This document shows positions 1-7,053 of a DNA stretch of 64,000 nucleotides, piece by piece. The notes under the pieces were generated by a model, which ran no database searches, was not told the DNA's origin, and saw only the letters and a program-made list of their open reading frames with translations. Made by a program: the position numbers and the translations under genes. Source of the stretch: Hyphomicrobiales bacterium (GTDB lineage: Bacteria; Pseudomonadota; Alphaproteobacteria; Rhizobiales; Beijerinckiaceae); the NCBI GenBank assembly GCA_028868735.1, contig JAGWTW010000001.1, positions 84,306 through 148,305 of the forward strand, written 5' to 3'. Within the stretch, counting starts at the first letter, position 1, and each line of letters starts with the position of its first letter.

Positions 1-1
1 C

Positions 2-403
2 TCGTCGAATTTCGAGAGGGTGTTCGGGCGCGCAGCGACGGCGACGGAGCGCGAGCAGTTGCGCCATGTGCAGACCGCGCTGGGGCTTCGAGACAATGAT
101 GCGCTGTGGCTCGTTCTGTTCGCGCTGCAATATTACGAGAGTTTGTATCGTCAATTCCCGAAAGCGATCGCCGGCGAGGCCGCGCGCGTCCTCACGGAGA
201 CGCGCGCGGCAGCCGACTCCGTTATCCGCGCCAGCGCAGAACAGGCCCGCGCCGATCTGGCGAAGGCTGTCGCCAGCGTCGCCCATGAAGTCGCGCGCGA
301 CACCGCGCACAGGGCGGCGACCCAATGGGTGATCGCCGGAATGGCGGTCGGCGTTGCCATTTTCGCTCTTGGATGGTGCGCCGGGGTCTGGGCGTCCCGG
401 TAG
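2..403 (+). CDS. partial plasmid membrane protein, C-terminal anchor
   Basis: The frame is open to the left edge of the window, so the true start may lie outside; an internal GTG at 20 is the first possible start inside. The N-terminal half is helical and charged. A single hydrophobic segment near the C-terminus (about residues 103-124, IAGMAVGVAIFALGWCAGVW) should anchor it in the inner membrane with a very short tail. The Ala-rich stretch before it looks like a coiled coil. I do not recognise the family with certainty; proteins of this build accompany conjugation and stability genes on alphaproteobacterial plasmids. It converges with the GNAT toxin downstream. Confidence 0.6.
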   Translation, partial: SSNFERVFGRAATATEREQLRHVQTALGLRDNDALWLVLFALQYYESLYRQFPKAIAGEAARVLTETRAAADSVIRASAEQARADLAKAVASVAHEVARDTAHRAATQWVIAGMAVGVAIFALGWCAGVWASR

Positions 404-466
404 CGTAAGGGCAGCGGATGAAAAACACGCACGGTAACGAAATCGCGGTCGCGCCTGGACGGACAG

Positions 467-997
467 TTAGGCTGGTGACCCCGACGCCCCGAACAGTTTT
501 TCGATCTCCGCCATGGGCTTGAACAGTCGATTGGATTGATCGGGCAGTCGAAGAAATTCATGCCGCTCGTAGAATGAGATCGCTGCGTCGTCCTTTGCGT
601 CCACGACGACCGCGAGAGAAGCAGTCTCGCTTCGGAGGCAACGCCGGAGGGCATCCAGCAGAAGAACTTCGCCATACCCCGCGCCTTTTCTGTTTACATT
701 GACCGCCAACCGCCCGAGCAATGTGGCTGGCAGAACCGGATAGCGCGGCAGTTTCTTGATGAACGCCGCCGGCAGTTCTGCCGCTTTGAGGGACGTGTTC
801 GAGAGCGTGTAGAAACCGATGACTTCGGAGGAGGGAGGTTCCAACAGCACATAGGGCGCGGCGACGCGCCGGCGCGCATCCTGACCGGCTTGCGATTGCA
901 GATAGCGATCTAGCGCCTCGACTCCGCAGGAGAAGGCAGACCGATCGTGCCGTGTAGTGTCAAGAAGCTCTATGATGAGCTTTGCGGCAGTACTCAC
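467..997 (-). CDS. GNAT-type toxin of a TacAT-like toxin-antitoxin pair
   Basis: A 176-residue GNAT acetyltransferase. The SAM-like acetyl-CoA loop region (LGRLAVNVNRKGAGYGEVLL, about residues 93-112) and the C-terminal VVDAKDDAAISFYERHEF segment are typical of TacT/AtaT-like toxins, which acetylate the amino group of charged tRNA and stop translation. It starts at GTG 997, one base after the stop of the DUF1778 gene, so the two are cotranscribed. Family assignment comes from motifs plus the antitoxin next door; the tRNA target is inferred from the family. Confidence 0.85.
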   Translation of the reverse strand: MSTAAKLIIELLDTTRHDRSAFSCGVEALDRYLQSQAGQDARRRVAAPYVLLEPPSSEVIGFYTLSNTSLKAAELPAAFIKKLPRYPVLPATLLGRLAVNVNRKGAGYGEVLLLDALRRCLRSETASLAVVVDAKDDAAISFYERHEFLRLPDQSNRLFKPMAEIEKLFGASGSPA

Positions 998-998
998 G

Positions 999-1313
999 TC
1001 ACTTGTCGCCGATCAGCGCCCTATAGGCCGCCACGCGCTCCCGCATCCGGTCGCCGGGCTCTCGCGGGTTGAGGAGCGCCTCCACAAACGCTTTGGAGTC
1101 TCTGACGCTGAGCTGGATCACTTCATGCTCGGCAATGGCGCGTTTCGCCGCGTCCTGAACGCTAGCCAGCACGAAATCGGTGATGCTGCGGCCTTCGAGG
1201 GCTGCGGCATGTTCGATCAAAGCCTTCTGTTCCGCCGTCACGCGTGCTTCGAGCCGCTCGCCTCGTCTGCGAGCCGCCGGAATGCTTTCCTGTCTTTGCG
1301 CCCGCGCCATCAT
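999..1313 (-). CDS. DUF1778 ribbon-helix-helix antitoxin (TacA-like)
   Basis: A 104-residue protein with the DUF1778 core: RLEARVTAEQKALIEHAAAL followed by GRSITDFVLASVQDAA. This is the DNA-binding ribbon-helix-helix region that represses the operon; the C-terminal part normally wraps the GNAT toxin. Two ATG codons in tandem (1313 and 1310) follow an AGGAG box, and either could be used. It is placed directly upstream of the toxin, the usual antitoxin-first order. Confidence 0.87.
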   Translation of the reverse strand: MMARAQRQESIPAARRRGERLEARVTAEQKALIEHAAALEGRSITDFVLASVQDAAKRAIAEHEVIQLSVRDSKAFVEALLNPREPGDRMRERVAAYRALIGDK

Positions 1314-1637
1314 CGTTCTCCTGCTGCGCGCAACGTACGGCCAAATGCCGGGCTATTCAAGAGGCCTCTATGCCGCCGGTCCGATTCGGACAGCCGGAAA
1401 ATGATCAAACAATCGAGATCGCGCGCACCAGTTGATCGAGAACCATCGCGCCTATGTCGTCGTCGTAAAAAGAGCGCCGCGCCTTCGACGAGCGTTGGCG
1501 CCGGACGGGGGGCCAGATGCGCCAGCGTAAGGGGAGCGAATTGGCGCAGCAGTAAACGCGCGAACAGGCGCGCCAGGAATTATGTTGGCAATCTTCAAAA
1601 CGCTGCGCTCGGAACCAAAAAGTTGAAGCACCTTGTT

Positions 1638-1919
1638 TTACGCGGCGTCGGCTATGTCGAGCCGCACCACGAGGCCAGCGAGCGCGGCCAGATTGATGAG
1701 CGCATCAAGACTGAAATTCGCGATCCGACCGCGCAAAAGATCGTTCAGTCGCGGCTGCGTGATCGCGAGACGCTTTGCCGCCTTGGCCTGCGTGACATTC
1801 CAACCACGCACCCGCTGCTCCACGGCAATGAGAAGACTGGACCGCATGGACATGCTCGCCGCCTCTTGCGGCGTATCCTCCAAAGCGTCCCACACATTCG
1901 CGAAGCTCTGTCGTTCCAT
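1638..1919 (-). CDS. XRE-family antitoxin, apparently without its toxin
   Basis: A 93-residue protein. It has a 45-residue N-terminal linker (FANVWDALEDTPQEAASM) and an HTH domain, VTQAKAAKRLAITQPRLNDLLRGRI, as in the HTH_37 group of HigA-like antitoxins. The partner in this group is a Gp49/HigB-type RNase normally encoded just upstream. Here the 350 bases upstream hold no such gene: reading frames break after a few codons. An AGAGG box lies 7 bases before ATG 1919. Its likely operator is the palindrome at 2002-2021. It may be a surviving regulator of a decayed pair. Confidence 0.75.
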   Translation of the reverse strand: MERQSFANVWDALEDTPQEAASMSMRSSLLIAVEQRVRGWNVTQAKAAKRLAITQPRLNDLLRGRIANFSLDALINLAALAGLVVRLDIADAA

Positions 1920-2001
1920 CGTCGCGCCTCTGTCATATCTGCCGCAGCCGCTCGTACGAAAATGCCCTCGGACCCCGCGCGTTTCAGTCGATCATGAAGA
2001 G

Positions 2002-2021
2002 TTATATCAGTATTGATATAA
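2002..2021. promoter_or_regulatory. 20-nt perfect inverted repeat, likely XRE operator
   Basis: TTATATCAGTATTGATATAA has two perfect 8-nt arms around a 4-nt centre. It is AT-rich within GC-rich surroundings and lies 83 nt upstream of the XRE antitoxin start at 1919. Location and symmetry fit an autoregulatory operator overlapping the promoter; binding itself is inferred. Confidence 0.55.
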
Positions 2022-2281
2022 TTTTGCACGAACAAAATGCGATGCGACGGCGATGGCGCCAACTCAGGCGAGGGGAGAGAAAGGCCAGCGCAGGGCGGCC
2101 CGGCGTTCGGCCTACGTGCGGCGCGCGCTGCGTGGCGCATGGCCAAGGGCGGCTATCGCGCTGGATAATTCATGGCTGATCGTGCGATCGATATCGAAGC
2201 CTCGCCGCAGTGGAGTGGAGCTGTAAAGCTGGAGGCTCAAGCGCCGACCTCGCTAATATCCGACGAGAATGGCGAGTTGGA

Positions 2282-2327
2282 TTGACAATTTCCAGCTATT
2301 CTGTCTTTTATGTATATTCTGGAGAAT
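2282..2327 (+). promoter_or_regulatory. candidate promoter and operator of the first Phd/PemK pair
   Basis: A consensus -35 hexamer TTGACA lies at 2282-2287, followed by an AT-rich stretch with TATATT at 2313-2318. The spacing to TATATT (25 nt) is too long, so the true -10 may be the TTTTAT at 2306-2311. The small palindrome ATTCT-GG-AGAAT at 2316-2327 overlaps the ribosome binding site, a position suited to antitoxin autorepression. Confidence 0.4.
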
Positions 2328-2334
2328 GAAACCG

Positions 2335-2598
2335 ATGGACGACAAGGTCAGCACGGTCGAATTCATGCGGCACTTTGGCCGCTATCATGACGAGGCCAAA
2401 AAGCGGCCGATAACGCTCACGAAGCACGGCCGGCCGTCGGTCGTCGTATTGCCTGTCGAGCTCTACGAGCGGCTAAAGGGCCATGATGACCCGCGGCGTG
2501 TCTATGGCGCCGGCGAAATGCCGGCCGACCTTGCGGCGATGTTCAAGGATCAGTTGGAGAAGGACTCGTCCGAGCATCAGGCGTCTGGTGATGCCTGA
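2335..2598 (+). CDS. Phd/YefM-type antitoxin, pair 1
   Basis: An 87-residue protein with the Phd fold signature STVEFMRHFGRYHDEAKKRPITLTKHGRPSVVVLPVELYERL: N-terminal DNA-binding half, then a flexible acidic tail (MPADLAAMFKDQLEKDSSE) that should cover the toxin. I start it at ATG 2335, ten bases after a GGAG box; ATG 2326 overlaps that box and is less likely. Its last 8 bases overlap the start of the toxin gene, so translation is coupled. A related pair lies at 4859-5531 on the other strand. Confidence 0.82.
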   Translation: MDDKVSTVEFMRHFGRYHDEAKKRPITLTKHGRPSVVVLPVELYERLKGHDDPRRVYGAGEMPADLAAMFKDQLEKDSSEHQASGDA

Positions 2599-3013
2599 GC
2601 GTTTTCGACGAGGCGATATTGTGGATTATCCTTATCTCTGGCGACGCCAGATCGAGGACCAACCAGATCGCGAGCACGGCGAGAAAAATCGTCTGGTCTG
2701 CATGATCCTGACGGTCACCGATAGGCAAGGCCTCACCCACGCCCTGTTGCTGCCGATTTCTTCAAAGCCGCCGTTCGATAACCAGAGCGCTCTCGAAATT
2801 CCCGCTCTGGAGCTGCGACGCGCCAGGTTGACTGGCTACGAGCGCGGCTGGATCACGGTCAGCGAGTGCAATTACGATATTCTCGAACGATCCTATTATT
2901 TCGACTGGCGTCAAACGCCGATCGGTCGTTTCAGCGAGGCGTCTCTCGAGAGAGTCCGCCAGGCGTTTGCGCCGTTCCTCGCCGCGGGGTCCGCACGCGT
3001 AATCCGCACCTGA
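2591..3013 (+). CDS. PemK/MazF-like toxin, pair 1
   Basis: A 140-residue protein starting at MPERFRRGDIVDYPYLWRRQ. The RRGDIV entry strand, the hydrophobic ALLLPISSKPP strand and ITVSECNYDILERSYYF are shared with the protein at 4859-5269 and suit the PemK-like toxin fold, an endoribonuclease that cleaves mRNA. It lacks some classical MazF residues, so the catalytic mechanism is uncertain. The 8-base overlap with the antitoxin stop decides the start. It converges on the SSB gene; a strong hairpin lies between them. Confidence 0.75.
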   Translation: MPERFRRGDIVDYPYLWRRQIEDQPDREHGEKNRLVCMILTVTDRQGLTHALLLPISSKPPFDNQSALEIPALELRRARLTGYERGWITVSECNYDILERSYYFDWRQTPIGRFSEASLERVRQAFAPFLAAGSARVIRT

Positions 3014-3127
3014 CGCGGACAAGAAGCGAGATCGATTAAGACGAACCGGTTTGGGCGATCGCAATGAAAAGGCGCCAATCGCGCTCTCGCGCGACGGACG
3101 CGGCGCCACAAATTGTCGTCATCGCAA

Positions 3128-3155
3128 CACGAGCGCCGCACTATCGGCGCTCGTG
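3128..3155. terminator. strong hairpin between convergent toxin and ssb genes
   Basis: An 11-bp perfect stem (CACGAGCGCCG / CGGCGCTCGTG) with a 6-nt loop. It sits between the PemK-like toxin (ends 3013, plus) and ssb (ends 3193, minus), so it could stop both transcripts, although no clear T-run follows. A second stem, GGAGGGGG/CCCCCTCC at 3163-3185, is adjacent. Confidence 0.55.
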
Positions 3156-3192
3156 CCGAGGGGGAGGGGGCTTGGCGCCCCCTCCGGTGCGG

Positions 3193-3573
3193 TCACTTGG
3201 CCTTGCGCGACTTGCCGCGGGTCGTTTCCTCGGACGTCTCTTTCGTCTTCATGTCAGCCTTGGCGACCTCACGACGGATCATCTCGACCGCGAAGGTGTA
3301 TCCGTAGATCGTCTCGCCATTTCTCTCGTATTTCGACTGCGAGGGCGTCGAGCGGACCGAGACGAGGTCGCCGGGTTGCAGATTGTCGCGCACCCATTCC
3401 AGAACCTTCTCCTGGCGGCCGAAGATCGTGTGCTCGATCCAGTTCGCCTTGTTCACCCATTCGCCGTTCTTGTTGTAGCTGGCGTCCGAGGCCACCGACA
3501 CGATCAGGTTCGGACCGACTTCCTTGATGCTGCCGACGCGGCCGATCTGGGTCATTTCGCAGAGCTGGGTCAT
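3193..3573 (-). CDS. single-stranded DNA-binding protein-like (OB fold)
   Basis: A 126-residue OB-fold protein. After the short leader, IGRVGSIKEVGPNLIVSVAS, then KNGEWVNKANWIEHTIFGR and ERNGETIYGYTFAVEMIRR match the beta strands of SSB-like proteins. The tail is short and basic and lacks the acidic DDDIPF-type tip of chromosomal SSB, so it is probably a plasmid accessory form protecting or annealing ssDNA during transfer or replication. ATG 3573 follows a GGAGAG box 6 bases upstream; longer in-frame starts have no such box and read through low-quality sequence. Confidence 0.8.
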   Translation of the reverse strand: MTQLCEMTQIGRVGSIKEVGPNLIVSVASDASYNKNGEWVNKANWIEHTIFGRQEKVLEWVRDNLQPGDLVSVRSTPSQSKYERNGETIYGYTFAVEMIRREVAKADMKTKETSEETTRGKSRKAK

Positions 3574-4194
3574 TTGTTCTCTCCATCTGTTCGAGGCATC
3601 GCTGCGTTGCGATGGCGGTCGTAATGCGCCGGTAAGCGCCGGCGGGCAGGGGCGCGCGGCACGTGCGGGACCGCAGCCACGCGCAGCCGCAGGGAGCGCA
3701 GCGACCGAGGCGAGCATGGCGAGGACCCACCCCTTGCCCGACGAAGCGGCGGCGCTAGACCAAAGCCATCTTGCAACGCGGCAATGCCTCGATCGCAGAG
3801 AGGTCAGACCACGGCCTGTTCGAACGCCAGATTGCGTCCGGCGCACACAAGGAACGAACGGAGCAGATGCAATGAGTTGTCGCCCGAGTCCGCTTCGAAA
3901 AGACGGAAACCAATCGATGAACCGGCGAACGACCGTGAACACGAAGGCCGCTGCACAAGAGTCTGGAGTCAGGCGTCGACCCCGCATGCCAGGTGCCAGC
4001 TCCACGCTCGGGGCCGTCCACGGTCGAATGGCGCGAGTTCGGCAACGGCGACCATGCACCGGAGCTCGTGATCTGCCACTCGAGAGGTCTGCGGGCCGGG
4101 TGATTGCGAAGGAGCACATTGCGACCGACCTGACCCGCCCGACGGCGACATGGTCGGTCCAACGCTCGCGGCGCAATGCGCATGATACTGGAGG
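3574..4194. other. intergenic spacer without a supported gene
   Basis: About 620 bases upstream of ssb. Frames are open on both strands only because of high GC; none gives a recognisable protein or a good start. It holds an imperfect inverted repeat (GGCGGGCAGGGG near 3638 against CCCCTTGCCCGACG near 3729), similar in layout to other spacers in this region. Confidence 0.5.
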
Positions 4195-4295
4195 GTCGTT
4201 TGCACGGCTTGTCGTTCGACGCCTTGACGATAAGCTGCGACTCGTCGGCTCACAAATTGCTCGCAGCGAGAATTTGCTTTGCTCTCTCGAATTGA

Positions 4296-4535
4296 TTCGT
4301 CAAGCGACTAGAAGCCCGCGCAATCGCGCGAGAAGACGCAGCCGTCCTGCTCCGCGACTACGGCGATCTTGCTTACGACGTGGCCCGAACGCGGACGCGG
4401 GAAACGCGCGAAACGAACACGATCGACGCCGACCGGGATGCAGACCACTGGGCTCGCGTCCGCATTGTGTTGGCGCGCCGGATGAACCGCTCTCGAACGG
4501 ATACCGCGACCCGCATGCTGGATGATCGCCGATGA
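4296..4535 (+). pseudogene. decayed upstream ORF of module copy A
   Basis: An 80-codon open stretch reading RLEARAIAREDAAVLLRDYG ... LARRMNRSRTDTATRMLDDRR. It has protein-like character but no start codon: a TGA at 4293-4295 interrupts the frame where copy B has TGG. Its stop overlaps the ATG of the zinc-ribbon gene as ATGA, so the two were once translationally coupled. It resembles no family I can name. Alternatively the true start lies in another frame and the break is a frameshift. Confidence 0.5.
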
Positions 4536-4762
4536 CGCACCACGATCCTCTGGAATTGAGCGTCGAAGAGTTCGTCGAAAGCGGCGTGGACAGCGTGAAG
4601 GCCAGTTGCAATTGTTGCGGAAAATCCTGGCCGGCGTTGATCGACGTCATGCCGGCGCGGACCACACTGCGAAAGATTCGCGCGCTCATGGTGTGCCCGA
4701 CCTGCGGCAGCGCCGATGTCGATGTGAAGCGAAATTGGCCGGACGCGCGCGTCACGTATTGA
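4532..4762 (+). CDS. small zinc-ribbon protein, copy A
   Basis: A 76-residue protein with two Cys knuckles: SCNCCGKSW (Cys about residues 26-29) and MVCPTCGSADVDV (Cys about 56-59). Together they can hold one zinc as a ribbon. The segment between, IDVMPARTTLRKIRALMV, is nearly identical in the paralogue at 5877-6107, while ends differ. The N-terminus (LELSVEEFVESGVDSVKA) is acidic and helical. Function unknown; small zinc ribbons of this size often bind nucleic acid or another protein. Start ATG overlaps the preceding stop. Confidence 0.7.
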   Translation: MTHHDPLELSVEEFVESGVDSVKASCNCCGKSWPALIDVMPARTTLRKIRALMVCPTCGSADVDVKRNWPDARVTY

Positions 4763-4858
4763 CAAGGTGAATCTGAGCGCCCCCTTCGCGGATCCGAGAA
4801 AGCGCGACGGATCGGCGGCGAGAAGTCGCACCGATAAGCGACCATCGCGAGGCGTCGC

Positions 4859-5269
4859 TTACCTGCGGGGAACTCTTTTCGCTCTCTGGGCCTTCGCCGC
4901 CAAGACGAATTGCCGCAAAATCATGCGATGATACGAAGCGCCGAAACTGCCAACGCGGGCATTCGGCTCGAAATGGTATGAGCGTTCAAGAATATCGTGA
5001 TTGTACTCGTCGAGCATGACCCAGAGCGGCTTGTCGTCGAGCCCCGCACGTCGGCGCTCGATTTCGGGAATCTCAATAGCATCCCGATCAGGGGCAGGCG
5101 GCTGAGACGTGATCGGCAGCAAGAAGAGATTCGTTTCGCCGGTGCGGCCGACTGTTATCGCAACAACGCTGACCGGCCGAGATTTTCGGCCCTCCCTCTC
5201 GCCGGCCTCACGCTGGCGGCTCCAAAGATAGTGGTAGCGCCAAACATCGCCGATCCGCGGCTTAGTCAT
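4859..5269 (-). CDS. PemK/MazF-like toxin, pair 2
   Basis: A 136-residue paralogue of the toxin at 2591-3013. Shared blocks are RIGDVWRYHYLWSRQ, LFLLPITSQPPAPD, AIEIPEIERRRAGL and DEYNHDILERSYHF. Predicted mRNA endonuclease by family. ATG 5269 overlaps the antitoxin stop by 8 bases, exactly as in pair 1, which fixes the start. The basic C-terminus (AAKAQRAKRVPRR) differs from pair 1. It is inserted, on the opposite strand, between the two copies of the duplicated zinc-ribbon module. Confidence 0.75.
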   Translation of the reverse strand: MTKPRIGDVWRYHYLWSRQREAGEREGRKSRPVSVVAITVGRTGETNLFLLPITSQPPAPDRDAIEIPEIERRRAGLDDKPLWVMLDEYNHDILERSYHFEPNARVGSFGASYHRMILRQFVLAAKAQRAKRVPRR

Positions 5270-5531
5270 CGGATCGAGAGTCCAACTCGGAAATTGCGGC
5301 CTCGAGCATTTCGAGATGCTCGTCGGGCATCTCCTCGACGCGGAAGCTGCGACGCTGATCCCTGGGGAAGCGGGCTTCGTAAGCCTCGATGCTCATGAGA
5401 ACGAACCGCGGCTTATTGTGGCGTGTGATCGCGACCGGCTCGCGATTGGCGACGGCAAGGACATCGCCCAGATTCTGTTTCAGTTCGGTCGAAGGATAGG
5501 CTTTCATCCGAGCGGCACCCCATTTAGACAT
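5262..5531 (-). CDS. Phd/YefM-type antitoxin, pair 2
   Basis: An 89-residue protein. The Phd core MKAYPSTELKQNLGDVLAVA-NREPVAITRHNKPRFVLMSIEAYEARF is complete, and an acidic tail (EEMPDEHLEMLEAAISELDSRSDD) follows for toxin capture. ATG 5531 lies only about 7 bases after a TATACT box, so the message may be leaderless; ATG 5507 is an alternative that starts right at the Phd core. The promoter region (5530-5560) is strikingly AT-rich and partly palindromic around AGACAT/ATGTCT, a likely autorepression site. Confidence 0.82.
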   Translation of the reverse strand: MSKWGAARMKAYPSTELKQNLGDVLAVANREPVAITRHNKPRFVLMSIEAYEARFPRDQRRSFRVEEMPDEHLEMLEAAISELDSRSDD

Positions 5532-5622
5532 ATCGTACAGTATATCTAAAAAGTCTAATTGTCGAGTCGCGCGCTGGGTCGCTGTCGCGCTGGGTCGCCC
5601 GTTTGTCCTTTGACGGTCAACT

Positions 5623-5880
5623 ATGCGAGGGGGTGACGATAAGCTGTGGGGTGTTGGCTCACGATTTGCCTCCGACGCGAATTTGCTTTGCTCTCGAACT
5701 GGTTCATCCAGCGACTGGAAGCCCGCGCGATCGCGCGAACCGACGCAGCGGGCCTGCTGCGCGACTACGGGGACCGCGCGGGATGCGCGACATTTGGACC
5801 GAGTCCGCGGCGTTCTGGCGCGCCGGATGAAGCGCTCCAGAACGGCTACCGCGACCCGAATGCTGGATGATCGCGAATGA
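5623..5880 (+). pseudogene. decayed upstream ORF of module copy B
   Basis: The part matching copy A is split over two frames: the N-terminal piece (FALLSNWFIQRLEARAIARTD, then AAGLLRDYGD) is in the frame of a GTG at 5646, and the C-terminal piece (LDRVRGVLARRMKRSRTATA, then TRMLDDRE) is in the frame ending at 5880. An internal deletion plus a short insertion near 5775-5790 explains the change. As in copy A the stop overlaps the next ATG as ATGA. Product unknown. Confidence 0.5.
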
Positions 5881-6107
5881 CGAACGATGACCCCATGGCG
5901 TTGAGCGTCGAAGAGCTCGTTGAGCGCGGCGTGGATAGCGTGAAGGCCGGTTGCAACTATTGCGGGAAATCCTGGTCAGCGCTGATCGACGTCATACCGG
6001 CGCGGACCACACTGCGAAAGATTCGCGCTCTTATGGTTTGTCCGACCTGCGGCAGCGCCGATGTCGATGTGGAGCCGAATTGGCCGGATGCGCCAACCGC
6101 GCATTGA
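5877..6107 (+). CDS. small zinc-ribbon protein, copy B
   Basis: A 76-residue paralogue of the protein at 4532-4762. Both cysteine knuckles are retained (GCNYCGKSW and MVCPTCGSADVDV), as is the central PARTTLRKIRALMV. One cysteine of copy A's CNCC is Tyr here, which shows that C-x2-C rather than the extra Cys is the conserved feature. Conservation of both reading frames while the upstream ORFs decayed suggests selection on the ribbon protein. Function unknown. Confidence 0.7.
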   Translation: MTNDDPMALSVEELVERGVDSVKAGCNYCGKSWSALIDVIPARTTLRKIRALMVCPTCGSADVDVEPNWPDAPTAH

Positions 6108-6112
6108 TGAAT

Positions 6113-6532
6113 CTACGGAAATGGATTCTCGACGCGAATGCTGAGAAAGGAGAAATCCTTCACGTTCCGCGTCACCAATGTGGCGTCGTAGTTCATCGCG
6201 GTTGCGGCGATCAGCGCGTCAGCCATGTGGAGAACCCGTCCCTTCGCAGCGGACCAGCCGCGCAGCCGACCTGCTGTTTCGGCAATTTCGAGATCGACCG
6301 GGATGGCGTCACGCCCGAAGCGGGATCGAATCTTGCCGACGAATTCGATGAGAGAAGCGCGTGCTGAGAGATCGGCGCTGACGCGTTCGACGCCGTGCGC
6401 CAGTTCGTGAAAAACGACGACGCTCAATCGAATCTGCGACAGCGCGCCGACGTAGGAGACCACCGACGGTTCTGGCTGGCGGCGCGCAAGTTCGGAGATG
6501 ATATTGGTGTCGAGCAAATGAAATTCGCTCAT
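6113..6532 (-). CDS. vapC: PIN-domain toxin (VapC type)
   Basis: A 139-residue PIN nuclease. Acidic residues are at the expected places: LLDTNIISEL (first Asp, about residue 8), a Glu in VVVFHELAHGV, and HMADALIAATAMN near residue 103 followed by VTRNVKDF. These coordinate the divalent metal used to cut tRNA or rRNA. It starts 5 bases after the antitoxin stop. The partner has a Phd rather than an AbrB or RHH fold, a common combination. Confidence 0.9.
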   Translation of the reverse strand: MSEFHLLDTNIISELARRQPEPSVVSYVGALSQIRLSVVVFHELAHGVERVSADLSARASLIEFVGKIRSRFGRDAIPVDLEIAETAGRLRGWSAAKGRVLHMADALIAATAMNYDATLVTRNVKDFSFLSIRVENPFP

Positions 6533-6537
6533 GCGGC

Positions 6538-6792
6538 TTACTCGAACACGGGCGAGTCGCGGTCATCCGCCCGCGAAGGCAGTTCGATGTCAAACCCGAC
6601 CTGCCTGCCGGCCTCGACGAGGAAGAGGCCGGGCTTGTTGGCGGTCGCGGGCGAAACGAGGCGGTCGAAGTCATCTTTAGAGACGACGACGCAGGGATTA
6701 TCCGCGCCGATCGCCTGCGGCTCGCCTTGGCGGGCAGCCCGCAGGATTTCGGAAAGCTTCGCTTTTGCGTCAGCGACCGTCCAGGTATGCAT
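6538..6792 (-). CDS. Phd/YefM-type antitoxin of the PIN toxin
   Basis: An 84-residue antitoxin. The core TWTVADAKAKLSEILRAARQ-GEPQAIGADNPCVVVSKDDFDRL is the Phd DNA-binding region. The C-terminal part (GFDIELPSRADDRDSPVFE) contains the ELPSR-type segment often found in antitoxins of VapC-like toxins. It lies first in the operon. The operator candidate at 6806-6817 is 14 bases upstream of the start. Confidence 0.87.
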   Translation of the reverse strand: MHTWTVADAKAKLSEILRAARQGEPQAIGADNPCVVVSKDDFDRLVSPATANKPGLFLVEAGRQVGFDIELPSRADDRDSPVFE

Positions 6793-6805
6793 AGCGGCCT
6801 CCTAT

Positions 6806-6817
6806 TGGACTGGTCCA
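6806..6817. promoter_or_regulatory. palindrome at the vapBC-type promoter
   Basis: TGGAC-TG-GTCCA, with a further half-site TAGTCCA at 6825-6831. It lies just upstream of the Phd start at 6792, where operon autorepressors bind. Inferred from position and symmetry only. Confidence 0.45.
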
Positions 6818-7053
6818 CACCATCTAGTCCATACCGCCGCGAAGTCAACATCAACGCGGAACGACGCTGCGGAAGCACGATTCGCATAATCGATCTTATG
6901 GAACTTAATTATCTGATTTCACTACATATTCATACCGCGACACGCTGTCATTGTCGAGCAGCTCGCGGACAATCAATAACGCAATCACCGCCGATCAACG
7001 GCGCCCCACGAAAACCGCGAGGCGTCGTTGGACTGCGCCTGACCCGAAAATGA
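6818..7053. other. AT-richer spacer, no gene seen
   Basis: Sequence between the vapBC-type promoter and the end of ardC. Around 6885-6960 it is noticeably AT-rich compared with its neighbours. No coding frame with a credible start was found. Confidence 0.4.

Larger units (their letters stand above)
4195..4765 (+). repeat. duplicated module, copy A (decayed ORF + zinc ribbon)
   Basis: This stretch is homologous over its whole length to 5600-6107, in the same orientation. Landmarks occur in the same order in both: GACGATAAGCTG, GAATTTGCTTTGCTCT, GAAGCCCGCGC, GCGCGCCGGATGAA, ATGCTGGATGATCGC, then a 76-codon zinc-ribbon gene. The copies have clearly diverged, so the duplication is not recent. 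A Phd/PemK pair on the minus strand lies between them. Confidence 0.8.
5600..6107 (+). repeat. duplicated module, copy B
   Basis: Second copy of the module at 4195-4765, same orientation, about 1.35 kb downstream. It carries a frameshifted version of the first ORF and an intact zinc-ribbon gene. Relative to copy A it lacks roughly 60 bases inside the first ORF and has small insertions. Confidence 0.8.

Noticed and set aside
957..1997. 346-codon plus-strand frame over the DUF1778 and XRE genes
   Set aside because: Covers two good antitoxin genes on the other strand and resembles no protein.
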